The position numbers were made by a program, and so were the translations under genes. A stretch of DNA of 39,095 nt, taken from positions 1 through 39,095 of the forward strand of contig CAZRHH010000025.1 in NCBI GenBank assembly GCA_964599885.1, read 5' to 3'. The notes beneath the pieces are model-generated. The model was not told the origin of the DNA and did not search any database. It was given only the letters and a program-made list of their open reading frames with translations. Below are positions 18,527-26,151 of this stretch, piece by piece (within the stretch, counting starts at the first letter, position 1; every line of letters starts with the position of its first letter). The DNA comes from CAZRHH01 sp964599885. GTDB lineage: Bacteria > Chloroflexota > Dehalococcoidia > DSTF01 > JACRBR01.

Positions 18527-20167
18527 TTATGCGGTCGTCTCTTCGTTTTCGGATGATTGTTCCGGTGACGTTTCGTCGGTGTCGGGCGAGTCGGGCGAGT
18601 CGGGTGAGTCCGGTGAATCGGGTGAATCGGGCGAGTCGGGCGAGTCGGGCGAGTGTTCTGTTGTGGTCGCGTCATCCGTTTCGACGGATGCGGCTACGTC
18701 GGCGGATGCATCGGCGAGCGCGAGTGCGTCGTCGTCGGTGGCGGATGTACCGCCGTCTCCGGCGTCTTCGAGCGCGGCTTCGACTTCGGCATCTTCGGCG
18801 ATGGCGGCATCGGCACGCGGTTCGGAGAGACTCTTGTCGAGTTCCGCAGGCTCCGTCGCGACATCATCGGCGACACCGTCTACTGCGAGGTCGCGCGGTT
18901 CGTCGGCGGAGCGCTGCGGAACGATGATGCCTTCACGCTGCTCGAACTCTTCGCGGATGTCGGCGGGCACTTCGATCACTTCGCCGCCGTCGCTGAAACT
19001 GAAGCCCATGCGTTCGCCTTCGTCGCGGGCCTCGCGGAGGCTGAGGCCGAGGCGATGGCGGTCACGCTCGATGCGGACAATCTTGAGCGGCAGCAGGTCG
19101 CCTTCGCGGACAACTTCCTTCGGGTGCGCGATGCGGCGATCGACGAGCTCCGACACGTGGATCAGGCCCTCGACGGGACCTTCGATGCGCGCAAAGGCGC
19201 CGAACGTGACGAGCTTCGTCACCATGCCCGGGACAACGCGGCCGACCTGGTACTTGTCGACGATCAGATCCCACTCTTCCGGCTGCGCGCGGCGGAGGCT
19301 GAGGGCGATCTTCTTCGTATCGGGATCGACCTTCATGACGTAGACATCGACCTCGTCGCCGATGCGGTACATCTCTTCGGGCGTCTTGTTGCGGTCCCAC
19401 GAGACTTCGCTGAGGTGCGCGAGACCGTCGGCGCCGCCGAGGTCGATGAACACACCGAAGCTGCGGACGCTGGAGACGCGGCCCTTGCGGACTTCGCCTT
19501 CCTTGAGTTCGGCGAGGAGACGGTCCTTCTGCTGCGAGCGCCACTCCTGCAGCGCGGCGCGCTCGGACAGGATGACGCGGTTACGGCGACGATTGATCTC
19601 GATGACTTTGAGTTTGAGCTGCTTGCCGACAGCGGACGACAGGCCACCCTCGCCATCCTGATCGGGGCGCACGCCGACGACCTGCGACAGCGGCACGAAG
19701 GCGTGCACGCCCTCGACGTTCACCAGCAGGCCACCCTTGTTGTAGCCGGTGACCTCGCCCTCGAACGCCTCACTCTCTTCGAAGCGGGTCTGCAGCACGC
19801 GCCAGCCGCGCTCGCCGCGTGCGCGGTCGACGGACAGCGTTACCTGGCCCTGGTCGGCTTCTGGCTGCATGACGTAGACAAGGATCTTGTCGCCGACGGC
19901 GACTTTGCTGATCGGGTCGGCGCCCATGGAGTGCATTTCGTGCGGCGGGATCAACCCCTCGGACTTTGCGCCGAGATCGACCAGCACGCCGTCGCGCTGG
20001 ATGCCCATCACCGTTCCCTCGATCACTTCGCCGCGGCGCAGCGTCTTGAAGTCGGTACCGGAGTCCAGCCAGTCCTGCATTGTGTAATTGGCGTCGTCGG
20101 GATCCAGGGTCTCTTTTGGCGTCTCGATCTCTGGCGTCTCGACTTCGCTGCTACTGATTTCGGTCAA
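18527..20167 (-). CDS. rpsA: 30S ribosomal protein S1 with acidic SPD-repeat tail
   Basis: 546 residues if started at TTG 20165-20167, ten bases after an AGGAGG site; upstream in-frame sequence does not look like S1. Four S1 RNA-binding domains are visible, at about 44-113, 131-201, 222-291 and 309-380 (for example GVLVDLGAKSEGLIPPHEM, GLLVNVEGVHAFVPLSQV, FGVFIDLGGADGLAHLSEVSWDR, FGAFARIEGPVEGLIHVSEL). The tail from about 400 is strongly acidic and contains eight tandem Ser-Pro-Asp repeats. S1 melts mRNA structure and helps initiation; the tail is probably flexible and exposed. Number of S1 domains is four, as in many non-proteobacterial S1 proteins. Confidence 0.93.
   Translation of the reverse strand: MTEISSSEVETPEIETPKETLDPDDANYTMQDWLDSGTDFKTLRRGEVIEGTVMGIQRDGVLVDLGAKSEGLIPPHEMHSMGADPISKVAVGDKILVYVMQPEADQGQVTLSVDRARGERGWRVLQTRFEESEAFEGEVTGYNKGGLLVNVEGVHAFVPLSQVVGVRPDQDGEGGLSSAVGKQLKLKVIEINRRRNRVILSERAALQEWRSQQKDRLLAELKEGEVRKGRVSSVRSFGVFIDLGGADGLAHLSEVSWDRNKTPEEMYRIGDEVDVYVMKVDPDTKKIALSLRRAQPEEWDLIVDKYQVGRVVPGMVTKLVTFGAFARIEGPVEGLIHVSELVDRRIAHPKEVVREGDLLPLKIVRIERDRHRLGLSLREARDEGERMGFSFSDGGEVIEVPADIREEFEQREGIIVPQRSADEPRDLAVDGVADDVATEPAELDKSLSEPRADAAIAEDAEVEAALEDAGDGGTSATDDDALALADASADVAASVETDDATTTEHSPDSPDSPDSPDSPDSPDSPDSPDTDETSPEQSSENEETTA
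18582..18653. repeat. Eight tandem 9-bp units in the rpsA tail
   Basis: Units are variants of TCGGGCGAG on the plus strand (with TCCGGTGAA and TCGGGTGAA among them), coding Ser-Pro-Asp on the minus strand. In-frame length makes expansion or contraction tolerated by the reading frame. Confidence 0.95.
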
Positions 20168-20824
20168 CTCGATGCGTCCTCCTGCGACAAAATAAGCCGC
20201 CCGTGCCGAAAGCGATCCGTGCCACGCGGGCCTGGTGCGCTCCGACCGGTCCGGCTTGTACTGCAAGTCTATCACAGCTTCGGCCCCCGACAACAGCAAT
20301 GCGGCGCGTGCGAGATGAGGCGACTCAGGCGCGGCGTCAGGTTGGGCTTTGATTGTTTGATTGTTCCTCGCGAAAAAACGCTGGAGGTGCGTTGCGGGCC
20401 GCGTCGACGGCATTTCGAATCTGGATCGAGCGGCCGGACGGCGCGCACCGAGTGTGTCTGATTGTTTTTTGATTGTTCCCGAAATTCAATCAACGAGTGG
20501 TGCGTGTGCGGGTGGAGGTGGCGGCTCGCTGTGGCGGATGCGTACGCCGGCCGGACAGGCCGGGCGGATGTTGTAACGGATGCGCTGACCGGCCGGGACG
20601 GACCTAAAGGTGCGTCCCTACGTTTTTCAGTTCGGTGCGCTGAATCGACTTTCCAATCCGTTCGTTCGATGCGGCCTCCGGTCATTCGTTGAGGGAGCAG
20701 CCTAATCCGGCAGGTGAAGGTAGTGTCGCATCGCGCGAAGCGAGTTCGTAGCGGTTGATGTCACCGTTCGTTCGACGATAGAGGCTTCGCCCGCTGGCGC
20801 GTCGTGGCCTACACTGGCGCTCGC
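20168..20824. other. Intergenic region between rpsA and mscS, with a duplicated TTTGATTGTTCC motif
   Basis: No convincing gene in 657 bp. Two copies of a TTTGATTGTTCC core occur at about 20353-20368 and 20467-20480 on the plus strand, 110 bp apart, each with a nearby second GATTG. Short GC-rich inverted pieces (GCCGGCC-type) lie around 20545-20600. The divergent rpsA and mscS promoters must be here. A weak leftward candidate (TTGTCG, 16 bases, TAGACT) near 20270-20295 is not strong. Confidence 0.4.
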
Positions 20825-21661
20825 ATGGAAGCTCTACTGCTCGATCTGACGCAAGACGATTTTACGGACTGGCTGCGCGAGCACGGGTCGGTGGTGATCG
20901 GCACGCTGGTGGTGCTGCTGATCGCGCTGGCGGTGGTGCGCTACGTCGTGCCGCACGCGCTGCGGCCGGCGGTCGAGCGACAAATGTCGGGGCGTTCGGA
21001 CGCGGAAACGCGGCGGCGCGTCGACACGCTGTCGGGCGTCATCGTGCGCACGGCGGAGATTGTGATCATCGCGCTGGCGTTGCTGACGGTGTTGCCGGAG
21101 TTCGGGTTCGACATACGGCCGGTGCTGGCGGGCGTCGGCATCACCGGCATCGCGCTTGGTTTGGGCGCGCAGTCGCTCGTGCGCGACACGATCAACGGCA
21201 TCTTCATCCTCAGCGAGAACCAGTACGCGCGCGGCGACGTGGTGACGGTGGCGGGGATCACCGGGACGGTCGAGGACGTGACGCTGCGACGGACGGTGGT
21301 GCGCGATGTCGACGGCGTGATCTTTTCGGTGCCGAACAGCGCGGTGATCGTTGCGGCAAACTTCACGCGCGACTTTGCGAAGGTGCGAGTGACGGTGCCG
21401 GTCGCGCCGGCGAGCGATATGGAGGCGGTGCGCCGCGTTGCGGACGAAGTGGGACGCGCGCTGGCGGAAGAGCCGGAGTATCGCGAGATGATCGTGTCGG
21501 CGCCGTGCTACCTGCGCGTCGACAGCATCGACGCGAACGGCGTGGCGGTGCAGGTGAACGGTACGGTGAAGCCGGGGAGCCAGTGGGAGGTCGCGGGTGT
21601 GCTGCGCGCGCGGCTGCTGGCGGCGTTTCAGCGCGAGGGGATCAAGACGCCGTGGGGGTGA
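20825..21661 (+). CDS. MscS-family small-conductance mechanosensitive channel
   Basis: 278 residues from ATG 20825. One N-terminal helix (VVIGTLVVLLIALAVVRYVV), then a second helix near residues 75-95, and the pore helix DIRPVLAGVGITGIALGLGAQSLVRDTINGIFIL, which is the MscS TM3 signature. The beta domain follows with VGDIVTVAG-like IRGTVEDVTLRRTVV and SVPNSAVIVAANFTRD. The C-terminal alpha/beta domain is standard. It releases solutes on hypo-osmotic shock in a heptamer. Confidence 0.92.
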   Translation: MEALLLDLTQDDFTDWLREHGSVVIGTLVVLLIALAVVRYVVPHALRPAVERQMSGRSDAETRRRVDTLSGVIVRTAEIVIIALALLTVLPEFGFDIRPVLAGVGITGIALGLGAQSLVRDTINGIFILSENQYARGDVVTVAGITGTVEDVTLRRTVVRDVDGVIFSVPNSAVIVAANFTRDFAKVRVTVPVAPASDMEAVRRVADEVGRALAEEPEYREMIVSAPCYLRVDSIDANGVAVQVNGTVKPGSQWEVAGVLRARLLAAFQREGIKTPWG

Positions 21662-21676
21662 TCGCGGTTGGGCTGT

Positions 21677-21735
21677 AGGAGGTGGGAAGTGGGAGGTGGG
21701 GCGCGAGAACAGAGAGCAGAGAACAGGGAACAGAT
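21677..21735. repeat. Dispersed repeat of GGAGGTGGGA and AGAACAG units
   Basis: After the mscS stop the plus strand has short purine repeats (GGAGGTGGGAAGTGGGAGG) followed by AGAACAGAGAGCAGAG and a further AACAGGGAACAG. The same two-part arrangement recurs inside priA at 37873-37940 and in part at 23465-23509, so this is a repeated intergenic element. Confidence 0.75.
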
Positions 21736-21739
21736 GCCG

Positions 21740-23359
21740 CTAGGGCTGCGGGTCTGTTGCTGTTGCGATGTCCAGGACGCCGGTGGCGATGGTGGCGGGG
21801 GCGGCGACTTCTTCGGACGGGAACGGTAGGGTGTCGGGCGCAACTGGTGTCACCCATACTTTCAACGGGCCCGATGCGCTCACCGGGGCGTCCTGCGTGG
21901 AGTCGACCGTGAGGCGCACCTCATAGGGGCCGGCGTTGTCAGGGGTCGCGTTCACATCGTCAAAGCCGGGCGACCACCAGAGGCGTAGTGTGTACTCGCC
22001 GTCGGGCACGTTTTGGAAGCTGTAGCCGCCGTCGACGCCGGTGTAGAGTTCGAACGTCTGATTGGTGCCGACGAGTTGGACGAGCGTTCTCGCGGCGATG
22101 TCGTCGAGCGAGAAGTCACGGTTGCCGTCAACGTCCTGCAGGATCTGGCCTTCGAACCCGGGGATGCACGGGCAATCTGTGCTTGGCGGGTCCCCGATGA
22201 AAATGGTCTCAGCGAGGATCGTACAGTCCGGCTGCCGGCGTCCTACAACCTGAACACTCATGCCAACGCGCACATCGCTGAGTTGAGACAGATCTCCGTA
22301 CCAGCGGGTGGCCGGCGCGACGGTGACGATCGGGCGCCCCACGATCGCGTCGGGTGACCCCCAAAATTGCGGCTCAACACCTCCGGGGCTGAGCCCCGCG
22401 ACTCGGACCAAGCGCTTCGCGTATTCGCCGGGCGGCGGCTCGCAGTTGTTCTGCGGGCCGTAGACGAAGTCGGGATCGATCGGGAACCGGAACTCCGTTT
22501 GCTGGGCGGCGCCGACGGGCCCACATTCGAACTGCACCGAGGCGAGCGCGCCCGTGTCGGCAACGACATACCAAAACGACACAAACGAAGCGGGAAACGT
22601 TGTTTCACCCGGCGTGAGGGCAACGTAGTACGCATCGCGGCCGCGATCCTCGGAGTTATCGCGAAGTACGGCGTAGACGGATGAGCGCGACGAATCGGCG
22701 AAGAGGCCTTCGAACGCCGAATGGACCTGCTCGATCGATGTCGCGTACGCACCCTCGCAGAAGCCCAACCCGAAGACGCCGACGGGCGACCCCGGCGGTT
22801 CGCCGGGCTCGCACAGCGGGGGACTGCCGACGGTCTGCTCGACGCTGCATCCGATGTCGCCGAACTCGACAATGTCCAGCAGGCCTTCGACGTCCTGGGC
22901 GGTGAGGAGACGGATCGCTTCGTCGACGACGGTGATTCCGGTTGTGACTGGTGTGGGCGTTGCGTCGGGCGCGACCACGCGCGTGTCCGTGTCGCCGTTC
23001 GTCTGGACGACACCCCAGATGAGTGCGGCGAGTGCGATCGCCGCGGCGCTGAGAACGATCCCGCCGCCGATCTTCAGCGTTGCGGAGAGCGAGATGCCGC
23101 GGGCGAATGTGATGGGCGCGGCGACGAACGCGGGCCAGCCACTGCGCTCACCCTGCGGTTGCCACTCTGCGGCCTCGTAGCGATTGCTCACTCCGAGCCG
23201 CATCAGGATGTCGGATACGTGATACTTGGCGCCGTCGAGGCTGATGCCGAGTCGCTGGGCGATCTCTTCGTTGGTCAGGCCCTGACGCAGCAGATCAAAC
23301 ACCGCCTGCTGTCTTGGCGTAAGCAGATCGGGATAGCGCGGCCGTCCGCGGCGTCTCAT
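21740..23359 (-). CDS. Membrane-tethered LuxR-type regulator with extracytoplasmic SdrD B-like domain
   Basis: 539 residues. Residues about 13-63 are a LuxR-type helix-turn-helix (LTPRQQAVFDLLRQGLTNEEIAQRLGIS, AKYHVSDILMRLGV). A single membrane helix follows at about 95-117 (LKIGGGIVLSAAAIALAALIWG), so the HTH is cytoplasmic and the remaining 420 residues are outside. The outside part holds several Cys-containing segments and, at 402-465, an SdrD/Cna B-type domain (GFEGQILQDVDGNRDFSLDD, YSFQNVPDGEYTLRLW). This is a one-component membrane regulator: outside signal, inside DNA binding. No receiver domain is present. Targets are unknown. Start ATG 23357-23359. Confidence 0.8.
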   Translation of the reverse strand: MRRRGRPRYPDLLTPRQQAVFDLLRQGLTNEEIAQRLGISLDGAKYHVSDILMRLGVSNRYEAAEWQPQGERSGWPAFVAAPITFARGISLSATLKIGGGIVLSAAAIALAALIWGVVQTNGDTDTRVVAPDATPTPVTTGITVVDEAIRLLTAQDVEGLLDIVEFGDIGCSVEQTVGSPPLCEPGEPPGSPVGVFGLGFCEGAYATSIEQVHSAFEGLFADSSRSSVYAVLRDNSEDRGRDAYYVALTPGETTFPASFVSFWYVVADTGALASVQFECGPVGAAQQTEFRFPIDPDFVYGPQNNCEPPPGEYAKRLVRVAGLSPGGVEPQFWGSPDAIVGRPIVTVAPATRWYGDLSQLSDVRVGMSVQVVGRRQPDCTILAETIFIGDPPSTDCPCIPGFEGQILQDVDGNRDFSLDDIAARTLVQLVGTNQTFELYTGVDGGYSFQNVPDGEYTLRLWWSPGFDDVNATPDNAGPYEVRLTVDSTQDAPVSASGPLKVWVTPVAPDTLPFPSEEVAAPATIATGVLDIATATDPQP

Positions 23360-23464
23360 GTGATCTTCGGGGGTTCGTATCGCGTCATGCCGAACTCTAT
23401 CGGTCGCGGCAACGAATTACCCTACCCGACACTTGTTCGATTCCTTCGAAAACTGGGAGGCAGC

Positions 23465-23535
23465 CAGAACAGATAGCAGAGGACAGCGAGCAGAGGCGGA
23501 GAACAGAGGGGCATCCGCGGCCGGAGTCCGGCGGA
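23465..23535. repeat. AGAACAG repeat followed by left half of the CCGCGG/GCTGAAGC hairpin repeat
   Basis: 23465-23509 has degenerate AGAACAG-type units; from 23511 the sequence ATCCGCGGCCGGAG and TCCGGCGGA matches the dispersed element whose full copies lie at 26247-26298 and 26365-26414. The transposon has split it: its right half is at 26165-26190. Confidence 0.8.
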
Positions 23536-23543
23536 GCTGAAGC
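23536..23543. repeat. Target-site duplication, left copy
   Basis: GCTGAAGC, identical to 26165-26172. Removing 23544-26172 restores an uninterrupted copy of the dispersed hairpin repeat. Confidence 0.9.
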
Positions 23544-23556
23544 GGGAATGATCGGC

Positions 23557-23585
23557 TTGACACAACACGTGATCTGCCTCATACT
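23557..23585 (+). promoter_or_regulatory. Transposase promoter inside the left end
   Basis: TTGACA (23557-23562), a 17-base spacer and CATACT (23580-23585), 28 bases before the transposase ATG. The -35 box is part of the inverted repeat, so a bound transposase could block its own transcription; that consequence is an inference. Confidence 0.7.
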
Positions 23586-23613
23586 GTGAGAGTAACAGAG
23601 ATGAGGAGACGCG

Positions 23614-24609
23614 ATGAACAGCGAGCCGAAGCGCAAGGGCCACACACCGCTACTGACTGATTTACTCCGCAACGAAGCGGACGCCCGCGCGTACCTTGAA
23701 AACGCACGATGGCCTAACGGTGTTGTCTGTGCGTTTGAGGATTGCGGCGGCTCCGACGTGACGAAGTTTGAAGTGAAGGCCAGCGAACGCAAGAGCGGTC
23801 GATTCGTACCGGCTCGCTCGCTCTACAAGTGCAAGGCTTGCCGCCGACAGTTCAGCGTCACGAAGGGCACGATCTTCGAGGATTCCAAAATCCCGCTGCG
23901 AACCTGGCTCATAGTCGCGCAGCGCATGTGCGTCTCCAAGAAGTCCGTGAGTGCGCGGCAGATAGAGCGCGAGTTTGGCGTTACCTACGAGTCCGCATGG
24001 TTCATGTGCCACCGCATCCGCTACGCCATGACGGACAAGAACCCCACGCCCCTCAAGGGCACGATTGAGGCCGACGAGACGTACATCGGCGGCAAGCCAC
24101 GCGGACACCGCAAGCACCGCTCAGAGAAGATGAACATGAGCGAACGGATAACCGAAGCATGGGCCAAGAAAACCCCAGTGTTCGGGATAATGGAACGCGA
24201 TGGGCGGGTTCGGGCGCGGGTCATGCCGAAGGTCAGCCAGCGGGAGATTGAGCGCACGATGTTCTACAACATCGACCGTGAGAACTCGCGGCTCATGACC
24301 GACGAACACGCCATCTACAAGAAGATAAGCGCGATGCTCCCGCATGACGTGATCCGCCACAACTCGGAGTACGTGCGGGGCGAGATCAACACGCAGTCAA
24401 TCGAATCGTTCTGGGCGATCCTCAAGCGCGGGCTGGTAGGGACGTACCACCACGTTGACGCGGGCTATCTGGCGCAGTACGTGGCCGAGTACGAGTTCCG
24501 CCACAACACGCGCCACATAACCGACGCGCAGCGGTTCAGCGCCCTTTTGCAGAACGTTTCGGGGCGGCTGGACTGGTACGTCGGGATGAACGCGGGGGAG
24601 CCTTCTTAG
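23614..24609 (+). CDS. IS1595-family transposase
   Basis: 331 residues from ATG 23614, with GAGGAG six bases upstream. An N-terminal zinc ribbon has pairs Cys39/Cys44 and Cys73/Cys76 (YKCKACRRQF). A helix-turn-helix-like region (KKSVSARQIEREFGVTYESAW) follows. The RNase H-type catalytic residues are Asp154 (IEADETYIGG), Asp230 (RLMTDEHAIY) and Glu264 (NTQSIESFWAILKRG), the expected order for the family. The frame is intact, with no frameshift, so the element may be active. Its C-terminus overlaps the leftward small gene by about 74 bases. Confidence 0.94.
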   Translation: MNSEPKRKGHTPLLTDLLRNEADARAYLENARWPNGVVCAFEDCGGSDVTKFEVKASERKSGRFVPARSLYKCKACRRQFSVTKGTIFEDSKIPLRTWLIVAQRMCVSKKSVSARQIEREFGVTYESAWFMCHRIRYAMTDKNPTPLKGTIEADETYIGGKPRGHRKHRSEKMNMSERITEAWAKKTPVFGIMERDGRVRARVMPKVSQREIERTMFYNIDRENSRLMTDEHAIYKKISAMLPHDVIRHNSEYVRGEINTQSIESFWAILKRGLVGTYHHVDAGYLAQYVAEYEFRHNTRHITDAQRFSALLQNVSGRLDWYVGMNAGEPS

Positions 24610-24730
24610 GCTCCTTCGCTGGCATCGGCCCAGCGTGTATCAGCCGTTGCAGGACTTCGTTGAAGTCCCGCCCGGATAGGTCGAGCGGCTTGGCTTTCGA
24701 CCGTCCTAGTTTGTTACCCACAGATACCAT
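24536..24730 (-). CDS. Small basic protein carried by the transposon
   Basis: 64 residues from ATG 24728-24730. The first part (KLGRSKAKPLDLSGRDFNEVLQRLIHAG) is a short conserved-looking unit, KPLDLS followed by an amphipathic helix; the rest is Lys/Arg/Pro/Ser-rich and probably disordered. No strong ribosome-binding site is seen. It overlaps the transposase end on the opposite strand. I recall the PLD-S-x-EVLxRL pattern from small genes near mobile elements but cannot name a family. An antitoxin-like or accessory DNA-binding role is possible but unsupported. Confidence 0.5.
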   Translation of the reverse strand: MVSVGNKLGRSKAKPLDLSGRDFNEVLQRLIHAGPMPAKEPKKAPPRSSRRTSPAAPKRSAKGR

Positions 24731-24807
24731 TGTAGCCCAAGATCTTCTGATCAGAGTTACTTGTGAGATATGGAAGTAGCGCGGCGATGCAGCTACGATA
24801 AGATAAG

Positions 24808-24884
24808 TGGAGGGGGCAGAGGGAATCGAACCCTCGCGGTAGTGGGTTGCGGGACCACTGCGATTTCCACTTCACCATGCCCCC
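24808..24884 (-). tRNA. tRNA with aberrant anticodon loop (Cys- or Gly-like body), inside the transposon
   Basis: On the minus strand: perfect 7-bp acceptor GGGGGCA/TGCCCCC, D arm GTGA/TCGC with an AGTGGAAA loop, T arm GAGGG/CCCTC with TTCGATT, U73 and an encoded CCA. U73 and the overall body resemble tRNA-Cys (or tRNA-Gly). The anticodon arm is abnormal: stem GTGGT/CCCAC has a T-C mismatch at the loop, the seven-base loop is CCCGCAA, with C instead of U33 and CGC at positions 34-36. Alternatively the loop is nine bases, TCCCGCAAC. GCA (Cys anticodon) is present but shifted by one. A functional isotype cannot be assigned; a pseudo-tRNA is possible. Confidence 0.75.
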
Positions 24885-24893
24885 CAAAGTGAG

Positions 24894-24920
24894 AAGGCGG
24901 AGCCCTCGAAGCTCCGCCTT
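24894..24920. terminator. Hairpin terminator between tRNA and RHH gene
   Basis: AAGGCGGAGC (24894-24903) pairs with GCTCCGCCTT (24911-24920), a ten-base stem with a seven-base loop, followed by a T-rich tract on the plus strand. It terminates rightward transcription and probably also the leftward RHH gene, insulating the tRNA. Confidence 0.75.
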
Positions 24921-24930
24921 TTCTCGTCTC

Positions 24931-25113
24931 TCATGCAGGTTCTGCGCTCAAGTGCGCCGATCCTCGCTTTTCAATCTCATCCACGGCCCAAACCAGCACC
25001 CGTTCGATGGCATTCGAACGATACTCGTCCATGTCCACTGCAAGATGATCCAGCTTCCGAATTAAAGGCTTGGGGAGCCGGATATGCACCATCTCCTTCT
25101 CTCGATCAGCCAC
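24931..25113 (-). CDS. Ribbon-helix-helix (CopG/Arc-type) protein
   Basis: 60 residues from GTG 25111-25113; the GAGGAGG site five bases upstream fixes this start over the longer in-frame ATG at 25179. A beta strand (MVHIRLPKPL) followed by two helices (IRKLDHLAVDMDEYRSNAIERVLVWAVDEIEKR) gives the RHH fold of small DNA-binding repressors and antitoxins. It is in the middle of the leftward cargo, downstream of the DUF3800 gene. It may regulate the element or act as an antitoxin. Confidence 0.75.
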   Translation of the reverse strand: MADREKEMVHIRLPKPLIRKLDHLAVDMDEYRSNAIERVLVWAVDEIEKRGSAHLSAEPA

Positions 25114-25305
25114 GGAAACCTCCTCAAATGCTAATGCGACTACTCCGTCGTACCTCTGAGACAATAGTATCAGGGGCATCCGAGGGCGTCAAGATCGAAC
25201 CCGAGCAACTATGATCGGGATAGAGCTAGACGATCACTGATCGGTGTGTGAAAATGCGATCGAGGACTGAACCCGGCCTTTCTGTCCGGCAGTAGGCCCT
25301 CAATT

Positions 25306-25332
25306 GCCTCGCGAAAGCGGGGCTTCTCTCTT
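25306..25332 (+). terminator. Rightward hairpin terminator inside the transposon
   Basis: GCCTCGC (25306-25312), loop GAAA, GCGGGGC (25317-25323), then TTCTCTCTT. No rightward gene precedes it within the element; the 25114-25305 stretch holds a second hairpin (CCGG arms around 25272-25290) and no protein-coding frame, so this may end a small RNA. Confidence 0.55.
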
Positions 25333-25334
25333 TA

Positions 25335-26110
25335 CTAGTACGGTGGGCGTACGACGATGCCGGTCGGGCGCAATCCGTGGCGGCGCAGCAGATTCACCTG
25401 TGACACACGCGCGTCGCCCAGTTCATCCCAATAGTCAGCGCCGAAGTACGCTCGCGGGAATACGTGCCGGTGAGCGGCATACGCATTCAGATCAGCGAAC
25501 TGAATGAAATATGACTCGTGGGACTTTCGGAACGATGGGTCTTCAATCAGCGACGTGAACGGGCGCGAGATGAAGCTTCCCGGCTCAAACGCAGAGGGGA
25601 CATAGCTGAACCGTCTCATCTTGCGGAATAGGGCTCGCACAAAGTCCGGATTGCCTTCGTCGGGGAATACGATCGCGTTGTCGTGATTGTGTCTCGTGAA
25701 TGCCTCGATGCGCTCGATCATGTGCTTCCACGCTGCCTCGCGCACCTCGGCCCGTCGCTGCTCCGTTTCCCACAACGGCTTATCGATCACGACCGCCCAA
25801 GTCTTGATCGTCCCCACTTTCTGTTGGAACCTGAGGGCTTGCCGGTACAGTCGCATCCGGGCAGCGTCGTTGATCTTGAGAGTGGCAAACGGGCCGGTGC
25901 CGTGGATGAGGTGATTGGCCTTCAATTCGTCACGGGTCTTCAGGCCAAACTGCCGGTAGGCAAACTGCCGAAACGCGCGCGCTTGGTCGAGCGTCACCAA
26001 CCAATCCGTATCCTTGACGATGACAGCGGACAGCACGAACCCATCTGTGGGGGACGGTTGGCCAGCGGGAGACCAGTGTCCCCAGAGTCGTCGATATAGA
26101 TCAAGTACAT
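25335..26110 (-). pseudogene. DUF3800 protein gene with a -1 frameshift
   Basis: From ATG 26108-26110 the leftward frame reads MYLIYIDDSGDTG, the N-terminal Asp motif of the DUF3800 (RNase H-like) family. That frame is lost about 60 bases later near a run of five C's. The -1 frame continues with SPTDGFVLSAVIVKDTDW, as expected for the family, through FQQKVGTIKTWAVVIDK, HNHDNAIVFPDEG, SYFIQFADLNAYAAHRHVFP to a stop at 25335. The joined product would be about 258 residues. DUF3800 genes are common mobile and defence-associated cargo. The break may be a mutation, a sequencing error or slippage on the C run; the fold loses its first catalytic Asp pair without the N-terminus. Confidence 0.8.
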
Positions 26111-26120
26111 GCTAGGGTGC

Positions 26121-26151
26121 ATTATCGCACCTCAACGCGGGAGTGTGTCAA
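26121..26151 (-). promoter_or_regulatory. Promoter of the DUF3800 gene in the right end
   Basis: On the minus strand TTGACA (26146-26151), 19 bases, GATAAT (26121-26126), then ten bases to the ATG at 26108-26110. The start of transcription would be near the ATG, giving an almost leaderless mRNA. As on the left, the -35 box lies in the inverted repeat. Confidence 0.55.

Noticed and set aside
18582..18653. CRISPR-like tandem repeats
   Set aside because: Units are 9 bp, adjacent without spacers and in frame in rpsA.
18653..20461. 602-codon plus-strand frame across rpsA
   Set aside because: Antisense shadow of the four S1 domains.
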